A stretch of 55,704 bases of DNA from DAOUBA01 sp034432855 (GCA_034432855.1 DAOUBA010000210.1:1-55704); one strand, 5' to 3'; shown: positions 17,565-26,387, counted from the first letter of the stretch. Program-made: numbers and translations. The notes: generated by a model not told the origin, from the letters alone.

Positions 17565-19292
17565 TCACGCTTCACGTTCTGACTTGTACGGCGTGTAATC
17601 CTGGAGGATAGAGCCGCCGATGAACTCGCGCAGGATCGAATTGTCAGGAATCATATCGAAAGGACAAGGTTCGAACCACTCGAGGAAGGCAAGGAGCCGA
17701 CGGGCTTCCACATGGCGTGGGCTGGTATGCCACACCTGCAGGAGCAGCGGCTCCGCCAGGGGTTTGAGCACCGCCAGTTCGTAGACCAGCGCCGAGTTGA
17801 ACATCACGTCGGCGTGTTCCTGGTAGGGGAAGATGTAACGCTTTTCGCCGGCGCGCACACTCTCCCAACGTTTGAGCGTCTCTTCGGCACTATAGCCGCG
17901 GTAGGTGGCGTCGCGCACGATGCGGCGGATGAGGCGGGTATCGGTCGTGGGCACCCGGTCGTGCCGGTCAATGTTCAGTTGCGTCAGCGCCGAAAGGTAG
18001 ACACGGAAGGTCTGTTCACGCGGTACGGAGGGCACCAGCTGCGGGTTCAAGCCGTGGATGCCCTCGACAATGATGACGTGATCGGGCCCCAGTTGGGCAA
18101 CTTTACCCTCTTCACGCCGCCCGGTCTCGAAGTTGAAACGCGGCAAACGCACCGCTTCGCCGCGCATCAAGGCCAGCAAATGCTGGTCGAACAGCGATAT
18201 ATCCAGCGCGCCCAGTGCCTCGAAATCGTAGTTGCCGTGCTCGTCACGTGGGGTCTTTTCCCGATCTACAAAGTAGTTGTCGAGTTCCATAGGAAAGGGG
18301 CGGACGCCGTGGGCCAGCAGTTGGATCGAAAGGCGCTTGGAGAAAGTGGTCTTGCCGGAGGCGGATGGCCCGGCGATAAGTACCAGGCGCACCTGGTTCC
18401 TGCGCTGGACGATTTGTTCGGCGATTGCCGCAATACGGTCTTCGTGCAGCGCCTCGGAGACGAGGATGATCTCGCGGATGCGGCCGTTGCTGATGGCATC
18501 GTTCAGCCCGCTCACTGACTCTACACCGAGCAGGCGCAACCACTCGCCGTATTCCCGGAAGATGGCCGTGAGTTGCGGGTGATCCTGCACCGGCAAGAGT
18601 TCCGTCGGGCGATGGCGGCGCGGATATTGGAGCACAAACCCGGGCGGCCACGGGTGCAACGCAAAGTAACGCAGATAACCGGTGGAAGGCACCATGTACC
18701 CGTGCAGCGAATCGCGCAGGCCATGCAGGCGGTAGAGGGTGAAATGGTCCTGCAGACGGCGTTCCAGCAGACGGGCCTTTTCCATCTCGCCGCGCGCGCG
18801 GAATAACTGGATGGCCTCGTCGAGTGGCACGTGCTCTTTCTCGAACGGGGCATCCTCGGCGACGATCTCGCGCATACGGGCCTCAATCTGCGCCAGTTCC
18901 GTCGCGCTGAACGGTTCCCGCCCACGTACCTCGCAGAAGAAACCGCCGAAGGGCATTGTGTGATCAATGAAAATCTCGGCTTTGGGGAACAACTCGTGCG
19001 CCGCCACGAGCAACAGGAAAGCGAGCGAGCGGCGGTAGATGCGCACGCCGTCGGAATCCGAGAGGAAGAGCGGCTCGACGCGAGCGTCGCCGTGCATCTG
19101 ATAGGTCAATTCGCGCAGGTCGCCGTTGACCAGCGCCGCCATAACGGGCACGGGGCCATTGCCCAGCGCTGCCTTGACATAGTGCTCCAGCGCCGTTCCC
19201 ACGGGAGCCTCGAAGATGCGCCCGTCAGGAAAACGCGCCTGGGCCGTCTCGCGGGGTCTTGCGCTACGTACCGGATTCTGCTCGTTCTCCAC
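17565..19292 (-). CDS. TGS/SAD-like domain fused to a uridine kinase-family P-loop kinase
   Basis: A 575-residue protein. Residues about 15-80 (ARFPDGRIFEAPVGTALEHYV) look like a TGS domain and about 85-200 like the second additional domain of threonyl-tRNA synthetase. The C-terminal half is a uridine kinase/phosphoribulokinase-type NTPase: Walker A GPSASGKTTF with Lys314, then ELDNYFVDREKTP, IIVEGIHGLNP and RLIRRIVRDATYRG. The fusion is a recurring bacterial family annotated as nucleoside kinase; the true substrate is not established. The start is GTG 19292 with AGGTG upstream. Its N-terminal region suggests RNA- or tRNA-related control, which is an inference only. Confidence 0.88.
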   Translation of the reverse strand: MENEQNPVRSARPRETAQARFPDGRIFEAPVGTALEHYVKAALGNGPVPVMAALVNGDLRELTYQMHGDARVEPLFLSDSDGVRIYRRSLAFLLLVAAHELFPKAEIFIDHTMPFGGFFCEVRGREPFSATELAQIEARMREIVAEDAPFEKEHVPLDEAIQLFRARGEMEKARLLERRLQDHFTLYRLHGLRDSLHGYMVPSTGYLRYFALHPWPPGFVLQYPRRHRPTELLPVQDHPQLTAIFREYGEWLRLLGVESVSGLNDAISNGRIREIILVSEALHEDRIAAIAEQIVQRRNQVRLVLIAGPSASGKTTFSKRLSIQLLAHGVRPFPMELDNYFVDREKTPRDEHGNYDFEALGALDISLFDQHLLALMRGEAVRLPRFNFETGRREEGKVAQLGPDHVIIVEGIHGLNPQLVPSVPREQTFRVYLSALTQLNIDRHDRVPTTDTRLIRRIVRDATYRGYSAEETLKRWESVRAGEKRYIFPYQEHADVMFNSALVYELAVLKPLAEPLLLQVWHTSPRHVEARRLLAFLEWFEPCPFDMIPDNSILREFIGGSILQDYTPYKSEREA

Positions 19293-19406
19293 CTTCTTAC
19301 ACCTATCGAAGACAAGAGCGGCCCGCCGGCCGCTCCAACAGATGCGCCATCTTCCACGCCCGAAATCGGCGTCAGAGACGCTCCTACCGCGGTTTTGTAT
19401 CGAGAA

Positions 19407-19787
19407 CTAGAATACCACGCGCTCGGTCAACACCAGCAGCAAACAGCCGCAGATCGCCACCTCGAAGAAGAGCAGGAAAGCCAACACAAATCGCTGGTAC
19501 GGCTTCAAGCCAAGCCTGCCGGTCTGGCGCCTGGGTCTGGCTTCTTCCTCCGACGAGAGGGCGAACTGCTGCCGCAAGTCTCCCAACAGGTCCGGCCGGA
19601 TTGCCGGGCCCGATGTGGGCTCCGTGACACTCGGGGCCGACGATTCCGCCTCCGTTTCCGGCTCCGGTCGTTGCCCACGCAGGTCGGCCAACCAGTCGGG
19701 GGTCGGCTGTTCTGCCTCAGGCAACTTTCCCGAGAGTTGCTGTTCGCGCAAACTGGCAAGCCAATCGGGCAATTGCCCTTCTTCCAT
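19407..19787 (-). CDS. Small acidic protein with C-terminal membrane anchor, function unknown
   Basis: About 126 residues. Two short motifs of the form PDWLASLR and PDWLADLR near the N-terminus are followed by a low-complexity acidic Glu/Pro/Ser stretch, a second linear motif RPDLLGDLRQQF, a basic patch and one hydrophobic segment near the C-terminus (FVLAFLLFFEVAICGCLLLVL), which makes it a tail-anchored protein facing the cytoplasm. Proteins with repeated PDWLxxLR motifs are frequent in Chloroflexota as I recall, without a known role; the motifs may be docking sites. ATG 19787 has GGAGGA upstream, better than the GTG at 19793. It lies between a cold-shock gene and the kinase fusion. Confidence 0.65.
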   Translation of the reverse strand: MEEGQLPDWLASLREQQLSGKLPEAEQPTPDWLADLRGQRPEPETEAESSAPSVTEPTSGPAIRPDLLGDLRQQFALSSEEEARPRRQTGRLGLKPYQRFVLAFLLFFEVAICGCLLLVLTERVVF

Positions 19788-19877
19788 GTCCACTTCCTCC
19801 CCGGCGGCTTTTACAGTTAATAAGATACACCAAATGGCCCAAAAGTCAAACGGCAGTGTGATTGGCAGCCAGGAAAC

Positions 19878-19910
19878 AAAAAGCCCCAGGGCACGTGCGC
19901 CACCGGGGCT
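19878..19910 (-). terminator. Rho-independent terminator of the first cold-shock gene
   Basis: On minus: AGCCCC, a variable loop, GGGGCT, then TTTTTG. It lies 18 bases after the csp stop codon. Confidence 0.85.
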
Positions 19911-19928
19911 GGAGAGGCGTGTTCTGGT

Positions 19929-20174
19929 TCAGAGGGTTTGCGTGGGCTGCGTGTCCTCAATCCCGACGACGTCCACAGCCTGAGGGCCCTTGGGGCTATC
20001 TTCGATCGTGAACTCGACCCGCTGGCCCTTGTTAAGGTTGCGATAACCTTCACCGCGGATGACCGAGTAATGGACGAAGACATCTTCCTCGTTACCATCG
20101 GGGCGGATGAAGCCGTACCCCTTCACGCGGCTGAACCACTGGACAGTTCCCGTCGTTCGAGCGTTCTCTGCCAT
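19929..20174 (-). CDS. Cold-shock domain protein (CspA family)
   Basis: An 81-residue OB-fold nucleic acid chaperone that melts RNA structure. RNP1 (KGYGFI) and RNP2 (DVFVHY) are intact, in a typical frame GTVQWFSRVKGYGFI. A C-terminal tail of about ten residues (GIEDTQPTQTL) extends beyond the usual 66-70 residues. ATG 20174 has GGAGGA upstream. A promoter at 20275-20303 implies a 5' leader of about 95 nt that contains complementary stretches (CCTCGATGTGGAGAGG), and a terminator follows directly, so the gene is monocistronic. A long leader is common in temperature-controlled csp genes; whether this one is cold-induced cannot be read from the sequence. Confidence 0.95.
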   Translation of the reverse strand: MAENARTTGTVQWFSRVKGYGFIRPDGNEEDVFVHYSVIRGEGYRNLNKGQRVEFTIEDSPKGPQAVDVVGIEDTQPTQTL

Positions 20175-20274
20175 GCTTTCCTCCTCCGAGATTAACTACG
20201 CGTGGCCTATATGGATGGCCCCTCTTGCCTCTCCACATCGAGGGGACGCACCAATCGCCACGGCGCTGAGCGGC

Positions 20275-20303
20275 AAAATACCACAGTTTGGGGGAGTTGT
20301 CAA
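20275..20303 (-). promoter_or_regulatory. Promoter of the first cold-shock gene
   Basis: On minus: TTGACA, 17 bases, TATTTT, just downstream of the end of the SCO1664-like gene. Perfect -35 box and spacing. Confidence 0.7.
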
Positions 20304-20306
20304 GCG

Positions 20307-21092
20307 TTACACTACCGGCCAGGGTATCTGGCGACGGGTGGGATCGGGGAATGGAAAAATGGCGTCCCGCAACATCGCTGTGAGCCGCTTCCGCAACGCG
20401 GCAATCTCCTCTTCGGCCAGAAGCCTCTCCAATACCCGGCGCAGGTGGCTGCGACGTGCCAGATGATCGCGCAGCCGCCGCAGGTCCTCCAGATACTCCT
20501 GGGAGATGGCCTCCCCGGCGAAATCCCAGATGACGGTGCGCAGTTTGGGTTCAGCGTGGAAGGTCAAGGCGTTGTCAATCGCCCAGATGCGCCCGGCGGC
20601 ATCCAGGAGCAGATGGCCGCCCTTACGGTCGGCGTTGTTGGCGAGCAGGTCGAACAGCGCCACCGGCAGCAGGTCGGCCAGGCGTTCGGTGCGCAGGGAA
20701 AAGTAGGTGGCTTCGGGATCGGCGTCCACGTAGAGTTGCAGCGCGCCCACGCCGTAGGGGCCATCGCGCAGCACGGTGGGTGGGATGAGCGGCCAGCCTA
20801 GCGCCCGGCTGACCACGTAGGCCGCCGTCTCACGCAGGCAAAGCGTGCCACGCGGGAAATCCCACAGCGGGCTTTCCCCTCGTTGCGGCTTGTAAATCGC
20901 GAACGCTTCCAGGTCGCCGTCGTCCACGCGGGCCAGGAACGTAAAGTTGGAACTGTCGAGGATCTGCCCCACGAGTTCGATGCGCCCGCGCGCCAGCAGC
21001 CGCAGCGCGCGCTCCGGCTCCACGGCGACCGCCGCTTCAGTCTTCGTCCAGCCTGTAGAGGTACTTGCGTCCATTGCCCCGCACGCAGACAT
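20307..21092 (-). CDS. SCO1664-family protein (PI3/4-kinase-like fold)
   Basis: Up to 261 residues. LARGRIELVGQILDSSNFTFLA, in two parts a nucleotide-loop-like strand pair, is followed by AIYKPQRGESPLWDFP with the conserved Lys, then ALFDLLANNADRKGGHLLLD, the catalytic-loop-like segment with NNADRK, and IWAIDNALTF, a DN metal-binding-like motif. This is the SCO1664 family, distantly related to phosphoinositide 3/4-kinase and HipA-like folds; the substrate is unknown. It follows DUF3090 and a histidine phosphatase in the same order as in Actinobacteria. The start is uncertain: ATG 21092 and ATG 21074 overlap DUF3090, while GTG 21023 would begin 13 bases after its stop. Confidence 0.8.
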   Translation of the reverse strand: MSACGAMDASTSTGWTKTEAAVAVEPERALRLLARGRIELVGQILDSSNFTFLARVDDGDLEAFAIYKPQRGESPLWDFPRGTLCLRETAAYVVSRALGWPLIPPTVLRDGPYGVGALQLYVDADPEATYFSLRTERLADLLPVALFDLLANNADRKGGHLLLDAAGRIWAIDNALTFHAEPKLRTVIWDFAGEAISQEYLEDLRRLRDHLARRSHLRRVLERLLAEEEIAALRKRLTAMLRDAIFPFPDPTRRQIPWPVV

Positions 21093-21561
21093 GCTCCTTG
21101 TCGGGGTTGATGACCTCGTGGCACAGCGGGCAGAGCGGGCGGCCGGCGGCGACGACGGCGGCAGCCTTGCGCGCCAGGCCCGCCATTTGGCCGTGGCTCG
21201 CCCAGATGTGCACCCTGGCGCCTCTCTGTCCCTCCTCGACCAGTTCCTCGGCCACGAGGATGAACATGGCCTTCTCCTGGTCGTAGCCCAGCCCCAACTT
21301 GCCCACGCGGAAGAGCGGCTCTACCGGATGGATCAGGTCCAGCGTAGCCGGGTCGGGCACTTCGCCGATTTCGCCCAGGCGAGCCAACATCTCGTCTACG
21401 GCGATGGCCAGCGCGGCAGCGTGCTCTTTTTCGATGATCACCGTGACGACCAGGTCGCCCTGCGCCGCCTGCAGAAAGAAGGTGCGCTGGCCCGGGGGGC
21501 CAATGGTATCAATGGTGACGAAATCCGCCCGGCCCAGTTCGATCAACTCGGGCAGGTTCAT
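21037..21561 (-). CDS. DUF3090 family protein with C-terminal zinc-type Cys/His motif
   Basis: A 174-residue protein: ELIELGRADFVTIDTIGPPG at the N-terminus, QRTFFLQAAQGD, then EKAMFILVAEELVEE, and a C-terminal CPLCHEVINPDKEHVC that has the look of a zinc knuckle, ending with a basic GRKYLYRLDED. This is DUF3090, otherwise typical of Actinobacteria, where it sits beside the mycothiol cysteine ligase gene. The function is not known. ATG 21561 has AAAGGAAAG upstream and overlaps the TGA of the phosphatase gene by four bases, so the pair is translationally coupled. The longer frame upstream is just the shadow of the phosphatase gene. Confidence 0.85.
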   Translation of the reverse strand: MNLPELIELGRADFVTIDTIGPPGQRTFFLQAAQGDLVVTVIIEKEHAAALAIAVDEMLARLGEIGEVPDPATLDLIHPVEPLFRVGKLGLGYDQEKAMFILVAEELVEEGQRGARVHIWASHGQMAGLARKAAAVVAAGRPLCPLCHEVINPDKEHVCVRGNGRKYLYRLDED

Positions 21562-22181
21562 GGCTTTCCTTTCTCGACCGGCGGCAGATGGCCGGTATCG
21601 TTGAGACACACCAGGCGGGGTAGCACTCCACCCAACTCCAATACCGTCAACGAGGCCGGCCCCACCGCCAGCCGCTGGAACAGATCGAGTGGCAGGCCGA
21701 TGTAAAAGGCCACTGCAGCCTTGGTCGGGTCGGCGTGCGAGACGACGGCAACGGTCTGGCGCGGGTGTGCGGTGCACAGGTGCTCCAATTCCGCGCGCAT
21801 GCGCATCTGCACCTCGAACATGCTCTCGCCGCCGGGGAGACGTGACATGCTGGGCACGATCTGTACCTGTCGCCACAACCGCCGGCGACGCAGCCGCTCG
21901 ATCTTTTGCCCCGTCCAACGTCCACAGCGCACTTCACCCAACCCCTCGCGCACAGTCACCGGCATGTTGTGGGGCGCGGCAATGATCTCGGCGGTCTCCA
22001 ATGCCCGCTCCAACGGGCTGGTGTAGATGGCTGTGATCTCGACTTGTGCCAGCCGCCGGGCCAATGCCTCAGCCTCGGTCCGGCCTTGTGCGTTGAGGTG
22101 CACGCCGGGCGTGCAGCCGGCCAGGACGCCGCTCTCCATCATATCGTTGGTCGCGTGGCGAATCAGCAAAAGACGGGTCAT
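21558..22181 (-). CDS. Histidine phosphatase, MSMEG_4193-like (phosphoglycerate mutase superfamily)
   Basis: A 207-residue enzyme with the phosphohistidine motif LLLIRHATND near the N-terminus, YTSPLERALETAE with the second Arg, GEVRCGRWTG, and VVSHADPTKAAV carrying the second catalytic His. In Actinobacteria this subfamily is annotated as a putative phosphomutase and is linked to DUF3090 and SCO1664, exactly the neighbours here; the substrate is unknown. ATG 22181 precedes the RHG-like motif directly. Upstream, between it and the UspA-like gene, a palindromic repeat element has been inserted, so its promoter or coupling may be affected. Frames extending further upstream read through the repeat and are not genuine. 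Confidence 0.88.
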   Translation of the reverse strand: MTRLLLIRHATNDMMESGVLAGCTPGVHLNAQGRTEAEALARRLAQVEITAIYTSPLERALETAEIIAAPHNMPVTVREGLGEVRCGRWTGQKIERLRRRRLWRQVQIVPSMSRLPGGESMFEVQMRMRAELEHLCTAHPRQTVAVVSHADPTKAAVAFYIGLPLDLFQRLAVGPASLTVLELGGVLPRLVCLNDTGHLPPVEKGKP

Positions 22182-22193
22182 AGTGGGATTCTG

Positions 22194-22258
22194 GCCCCCC
22201 TGCCCCCTCCCCTCCCCCGCTCGCGGGGGAGGGGAGGGGGTTGGGGGTGAGGTGGGGG
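22194..22258. repeat. GC-rich palindromic element with 18-bp arms
   Basis: Perfect 18-base arms (22203-22220 and 22223-22240) of C and G runs around a 2-base loop, with G-rich flanks. Related in design to the element at 8051-8086. It ends at the stop codon of the UspA-like gene. Confidence 0.75.
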
Positions 22259-23098
22259 TCATCGCACCAGCAGCACCGGGCAATCCACCTCGTCTAGCAG
22301 CACGTCGAGCGCATCCACGGGCAGAGTCGTCACGCTCAATACCAGCACGCCGCCCCGCTCTGCCCGCACCGTCTGGGCCAGCATCTTCACGTTGTTGGCC
22401 GGCAATAACTGGGAGCGCACCGCCAGCCCCTCTCCACGTAGCCAGTTGGAGATCTGATTTTGCAGCCGCTGAACGTCATCCTGCGGGCGAACCAGGATGA
22501 GCACGCCCAGGTACTTTTCCTGCTTCTGCGCCAGGTGGGCCGCCATCCATAACGCCTGGCGCGCGGCACGCGAATCTTCATAGACCACTATCACCGGCGG
22601 CCTGACGACCACGTCGCGCTGGATGAGCAGTACCGAACGCGGCGAGCGGGTCGCTGCGGCCCGCGCCGTCGAGCCCAACCTGATCCGCTGCATGAGCGGG
22701 CGGCTGGCCTTTCCCAGACTGAGCAGGTCGGCCTCTGCCGCTGCCTCCAGCACCTGGGATGTGACTTCGCCGCGTACGACGCGAAAGGACCATTTGATTC
22801 GCCGGCGCTCGCAGGCCGCTGCCAGTGCCCGTTGGGCCTGTGTAGCCTGTGCGCGCAGTTGCCGTTCCATACGTGCCCGATCCATGCGCGCACCGGCGAT
22901 GTATGGATAGTGCACTTCCCATGCCAAAGGCGAGCCGGCTGCGCGCAGCAGGTTGATGTCTTCGACAAAGAGTCCTTGCAGTTCCGCCTCCAGACTGGCA
23001 GCCAGATCAGCCGCCGCCTCCAGCGCAGCCAGGCTGTGGTGCGAAGCGTCCAGCGCCACCAGAATACGCCGGAGCAACGCCTCTTCCTGCTCGCTCAT
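22259..23098 (-). CDS. Universal stress protein-like, two UspA domains
   Basis: A 279-residue protein. RRILVALDASHHSLAALEAA near the N-terminus, SFRVVRGEVTSQVLEAAAEA and DLLSLGKASRPL are the hallmarks of a UspA fold; the second half (PPVIVVYEDSRAARQALWMA, ending VDALDVLLDEVDCPVLLVR) is a second, more degenerate UspA-like unit. The ATP-loop signature G-2x-G-9x-GS is not clean, so ATP binding is uncertain. It overlaps the upstream Lon-like protease gene by four bases (ATGA), so the two are translationally coupled; a stress or proteolysis-related role is suggested by that context only. Confidence 0.8.
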   Translation of the reverse strand: MSEQEEALLRRILVALDASHHSLAALEAAADLAASLEAELQGLFVEDINLLRAAGSPLAWEVHYPYIAGARMDRARMERQLRAQATQAQRALAAACERRRIKWSFRVVRGEVTSQVLEAAAEADLLSLGKASRPLMQRIRLGSTARAAATRSPRSVLLIQRDVVVRPPVIVVYEDSRAARQALWMAAHLAQKQEKYLGVLILVRPQDDVQRLQNQISNWLRGEGLAVRSQLLPANNVKMLAQTVRAERGGVLVLSVTTLPVDALDVLLDEVDCPVLLVR

Positions 23099-25596
23099 TT
23101 CTTGTCTTTCCTGGGTCTCCGCCTTTGCCTTTTCGCAGACTCGGCGAGTGCACGTTGTTTCTCGGCCAACTCGATTAGCCGGGCCTCAACCCGCTGATTG
23201 ACACTCCCCTTGGGGAAGTCGCCCTTTGCATCACGCTCCCCGGCCGGGAGACCGGTCAGCAATTCCAGTCCCTCGTCCACCGTCTTCACGGGGTAGATGT
23301 GGAACTGGCCCACTTCCACCGCCTCGATGACCTCCTGTTTGAGCATCAGGTGTTGCACGTTGGCAGCCGGGATGATGACCCCCTGCTCACCCGTCAGGCC
23401 GCGGGCCTTGCAGATGTCGAAGAAGCCTTCGATCTTTTCGTTGACGCTGCCGATAGGTTGCACCTGTCCATGCTGGTCAATGGAGCCGGTCACCGCCAGC
23501 GACTGCTTGATGGGCACGTCCGCCAACGCCGAGAGCAGCGCGCATAGTTCCGCCAGCGATGCGCTGTCGCCTTCCACACTACTGTAGGACTGCTCGAACA
23601 CCAGGCTCGCCGAAAGGGTGAGAGGACGGTCGGCAGCATAGCGCGCCCCCAGGAACCCCGCCAGGATGAGCACCCACTTGGAGTGGATGGGGCCACCCAG
23701 CGCAACCTCGCGCTCGATGTCCACGACCTCTCCCTTACCCATGCGCACGCGAGCGGTGATGCGGCTGGGGTGGCCGAAGGTGTAGTTGCCCAGCGCGATC
23801 AGCGAAAGGCCGTTGACCTGGCCTACGCGCTCGCCGGAGGTGTCAATCAAGATCGTCCCTCGCTGGATGCCCTCCTGCACGCGCTCGCGCAGCCGGTCGG
23901 CGCGACGGATCTGCGCAGCGATTGCGCGCTGGACGTCCGCTGCAGTCACGACGCCGTTACCGTTCGTGTCGGCGTAATAGTCCGCCTCGCGCAACAAATC
24001 GGTGATGCCCAAAAGATGTACGGAGAGTTTCTCGGCATCGCCGGCAGTACGGGCGCTGTGCTCGATCACCTGCGCTACTGCCGCCCGGTCGAATGGGCGC
24101 AGGCCCTCCTTGCGCGCGATCGTGGCAATCAGGCGGGCGTACAGCAGATTGTTTTCCGGTGTGCGCGCCATCTCCTCGTTAAAGTCGGCTTCGACCTTGA
24201 ACAGTTCGCCAAAGTCGGGATCGTGCTGATAAAGGAGATAGTAGAGCAGTCGCTCGCCGACCAGGACCACCTTCACGTCCAACGGAACGGGCTCCGGCTC
24301 CAGTGAAACGGTGCTGATCAGGCTCAGTACTTGCGCCAGCGATTCAATACGGATCTCACGGGCACGCAAAGCACGTTTGAGCGCATCCCAGGCGTAAGGT
24401 TGCAGCAGCAATTCGCGGGCGTCCAGGATCAGATAGCCGCCATTGGCGCGGTGCAAGGCGCCGGGCTTGATCAGGTTAAAGTCAGTCACCAGCGCGCCCA
24501 TCTGAGCAATGTGCTCGATGTAGCCGATCAAGTTATTGTAGGTCGGGTGATCCTCGTAAACCACCGGTGCGCCCTGCGACTCGCTGTGATCCACGAGCAC
24601 GTTCACCTGGTAACGGCGGAACTGTGGCGGGCCAATGAACGAGCGTGGCAGCGGGATGCCCATAAACGGTGGCGTCTCCTCGGCCTGGCGGAACTCGTCC
24701 ACGTTCTCGATCAGATCCTTCTGCACAGCGTCCAGGTAGGCCACGACGTCGGGCAGTTCCGCATACTTATTGCGCAGTTCATCAATCAGGTGGCCCACAG
24801 CGAACATGGCGATCTCGCGGTCGAGTTCCTTGACCTTCTCGCGCGCCTCGTGTTCCCACTGCCGCACCTGGGCGATGGCATTTTGGAGTTGTTCCTGGAG
24901 TTGTGCGATGTCGGACTCGACTTTTTTGCGTTCCTCTTCGGGCAGTTTCTGGAACTCGTCTGGGCTGACGACCTGGCCGTCTTTGAGGGGGGCGAAGGCG
25001 AGACCCACCGGCGTGCGGATCAGGGCGATGCTGTGCTCCTGGGCCTGCTTCTGCACTTCGCCGAAGGCTTTCTCCTGCTGCTCTTTGAACTCTTCTTCGA
25101 CTTCCTGCTTGCGCGTGCGGTACTCCTCGCTCTCGAATGCCGCAGGGATGGAGGTACGTAGTTCTTCGATCAACTGCTCCATGTCCTTGCGCAGCACGCC
25201 CCCCTGCCCGGGGGGCATCTGCAGCAGGCACGGCTTGTGCGGCTGCTCAAAGTTGTTGACGTAGCACAGGTCGGGCGGGATCGGCTCGGCAGCGGCTCGC
25301 TGATCGAGAAACTGGCGGATGGTGGTGCGTTTGCCGGTGCCGCTGGGCCCCAGCGCGAACAGGTTATAGCCCTCACGCTGGATGCCGATGCCGAAACGGA
25401 TCGCCTCTACTGCGCGCTCTTGACCCAGCACATCGTTCAGGTCTTCCAGTTCGGCGGTGGTCTCGAAATCGAACTGCGCTCGATCGCAGCGCTGACGCAG
25501 TTGCTGTGCCGGTAACGGCGGTACGCCGACCGCGCGTGCTTGTCTGCGCTGCTTCGCGCGTGGAGCCTGGGTTGCCCGACGTGGGCGTGTTGTCAT
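23095..25596 (-). CDS. Lon-like ATP-dependent protease (LonB/YcbZ type)
   Basis: An 833-residue protein. A basic N-terminus, then an AAA region with Walker A ALGPSGTGKRTT (about 80-92), a long helical insertion (about 150-300) rich in Glu, Lys and Gln, and sensor-like elements (LDARELLLQPYAWDALKRAL). The C-terminal protease domain carries the Lon dyad Ser678 in VEGDSASLAE and Lys721 in GSVNEKIEG. This is the LonB-like family found in many bacteria besides classical Lon; it degrades or processes proteins in the cytoplasm. ATG 25596 has AAGGAG seven bases upstream. The coupling to the UspA-like gene suggests co-regulation. A basic KRQRRRPRKDKK tail ends the protein. Confidence 0.93.
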   Translation of the reverse strand: MTTRPRRATQAPRAKQRRQARAVGVPPLPAQQLRQRCDRAQFDFETTAELEDLNDVLGQERAVEAIRFGIGIQREGYNLFALGPSGTGKRTTIRQFLDQRAAAEPIPPDLCYVNNFEQPHKPCLLQMPPGQGGVLRKDMEQLIEELRTSIPAAFESEEYRTRKQEVEEEFKEQQEKAFGEVQKQAQEHSIALIRTPVGLAFAPLKDGQVVSPDEFQKLPEEERKKVESDIAQLQEQLQNAIAQVRQWEHEAREKVKELDREIAMFAVGHLIDELRNKYAELPDVVAYLDAVQKDLIENVDEFRQAEETPPFMGIPLPRSFIGPPQFRRYQVNVLVDHSESQGAPVVYEDHPTYNNLIGYIEHIAQMGALVTDFNLIKPGALHRANGGYLILDARELLLQPYAWDALKRALRAREIRIESLAQVLSLISTVSLEPEPVPLDVKVVLVGERLLYYLLYQHDPDFGELFKVEADFNEEMARTPENNLLYARLIATIARKEGLRPFDRAAVAQVIEHSARTAGDAEKLSVHLLGITDLLREADYYADTNGNGVVTAADVQRAIAAQIRRADRLRERVQEGIQRGTILIDTSGERVGQVNGLSLIALGNYTFGHPSRITARVRMGKGEVVDIEREVALGGPIHSKWVLILAGFLGARYAADRPLTLSASLVFEQSYSSVEGDSASLAELCALLSALADVPIKQSLAVTGSIDQHGQVQPIGSVNEKIEGFFDICKARGLTGEQGVIIPAANVQHLMLKQEVIEAVEVGQFHIYPVKTVDEGLELLTGLPAGERDAKGDFPKGSVNQRVEARLIELAEKQRALAESAKRQRRRPRKDKK

Positions 25597-25694
25597 TGAT
25601 GGGTCTCCTTGTTTGCGTCTGGTGTGTATGATATGCCGGCATTACATGTTACGTATTGCGTATTCCGTTTACACAGTACGCAACACGCAGTACG

Positions 25695-26186
25695 TCAGGG
25701 TAATTCCACAAACCGCACTTTGCCTGCTTCCAGGTCGAGAACGCAAAACGAGCGTCGTTCGCAGCGCGTGCCTCCCAGGGCGCCGGGGTTAACGACGCGG
25801 GTACGGCCCACTTGTTGATCACGCCTTCGGTGGGTGTGGCCGTGCAGCACCCAGGCATAGTCGCCAGAGGCGATCAGGTTGCCCAGGGCCTCGTCGTTGT
25901 CGCCGTGAACGAGGGCTACCCGGTATCCGTCCAACGAGAGTCTGTGCAGCCAGGCCAGCCGCCTGTGCCCGAATGTCTCCTCGACCACTGGCATGAGCCC
26001 CACGAGGCGATCCATGTTCCCCTGCGCGAGCCATACGTCAAAGCCTGCCAGCGTCGCCAGTGTGCCCGGCTCACAGACGTCGCCGCAATGGAGAAGCGTC
26101 GTCACGCCCTCGTCGCGCAGCACGGCCAACGCTCGCTCCAGATTATCCAGGTCGTCGTGGGTGTCTGCGATGACGCCGATCTTCAT
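25695..26186 (-). CDS. Calcineurin-like metallophosphoesterase, YfcE/MJ0936 family
   Basis: A 163-residue phosphodiesterase. All dimetal motifs are present in order: ADTHD, CGDV, GNMD, HGDND and GHTHRR. The short form without a cap domain belongs to the YfcE/MJ0936 family, which hydrolyses simple phosphodiesters in vitro; the natural substrate is unknown. ATG 26186 starts right at MKIGVIADTHD; a TTG four codons upstream is unlikely. It is a single gene on minus: 98 bases with AT-rich repeats separate it from the Lon-like gene, and about 200 bases without a gene lie upstream, containing a repeat-like stretch of the form CACGAAACACGCGAAAG. Confidence 0.93.
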   Translation of the reverse strand: MKIGVIADTHDDLDNLERALAVLRDEGVTTLLHCGDVCEPGTLATLAGFDVWLAQGNMDRLVGLMPVVEETFGHRRLAWLHRLSLDGYRVALVHGDNDEALGNLIASGDYAWVLHGHTHRRRDQQVGRTRVVNPGALGGTRCERRSFCVLDLEAGKVRFVELP

Positions 26187-26387
26187 ACTCGCCCTCAAAC
26201 ACAGATGATAGCAGAAAGCAGCATATTGCGCAACCTGCCACGAAACACGCGAAAGAACACGAAAGGCGCGAAAGCCTCTTATGGCCTCTGCGCCATTTCA
26301 CGAGGAAAAAGCCGTCTTGTTGTACTCGGAAAACAGCCGCACGGTGTCCGACTGCGCAAGTCGGCTATAGCGAGCACAGGTGCATCG

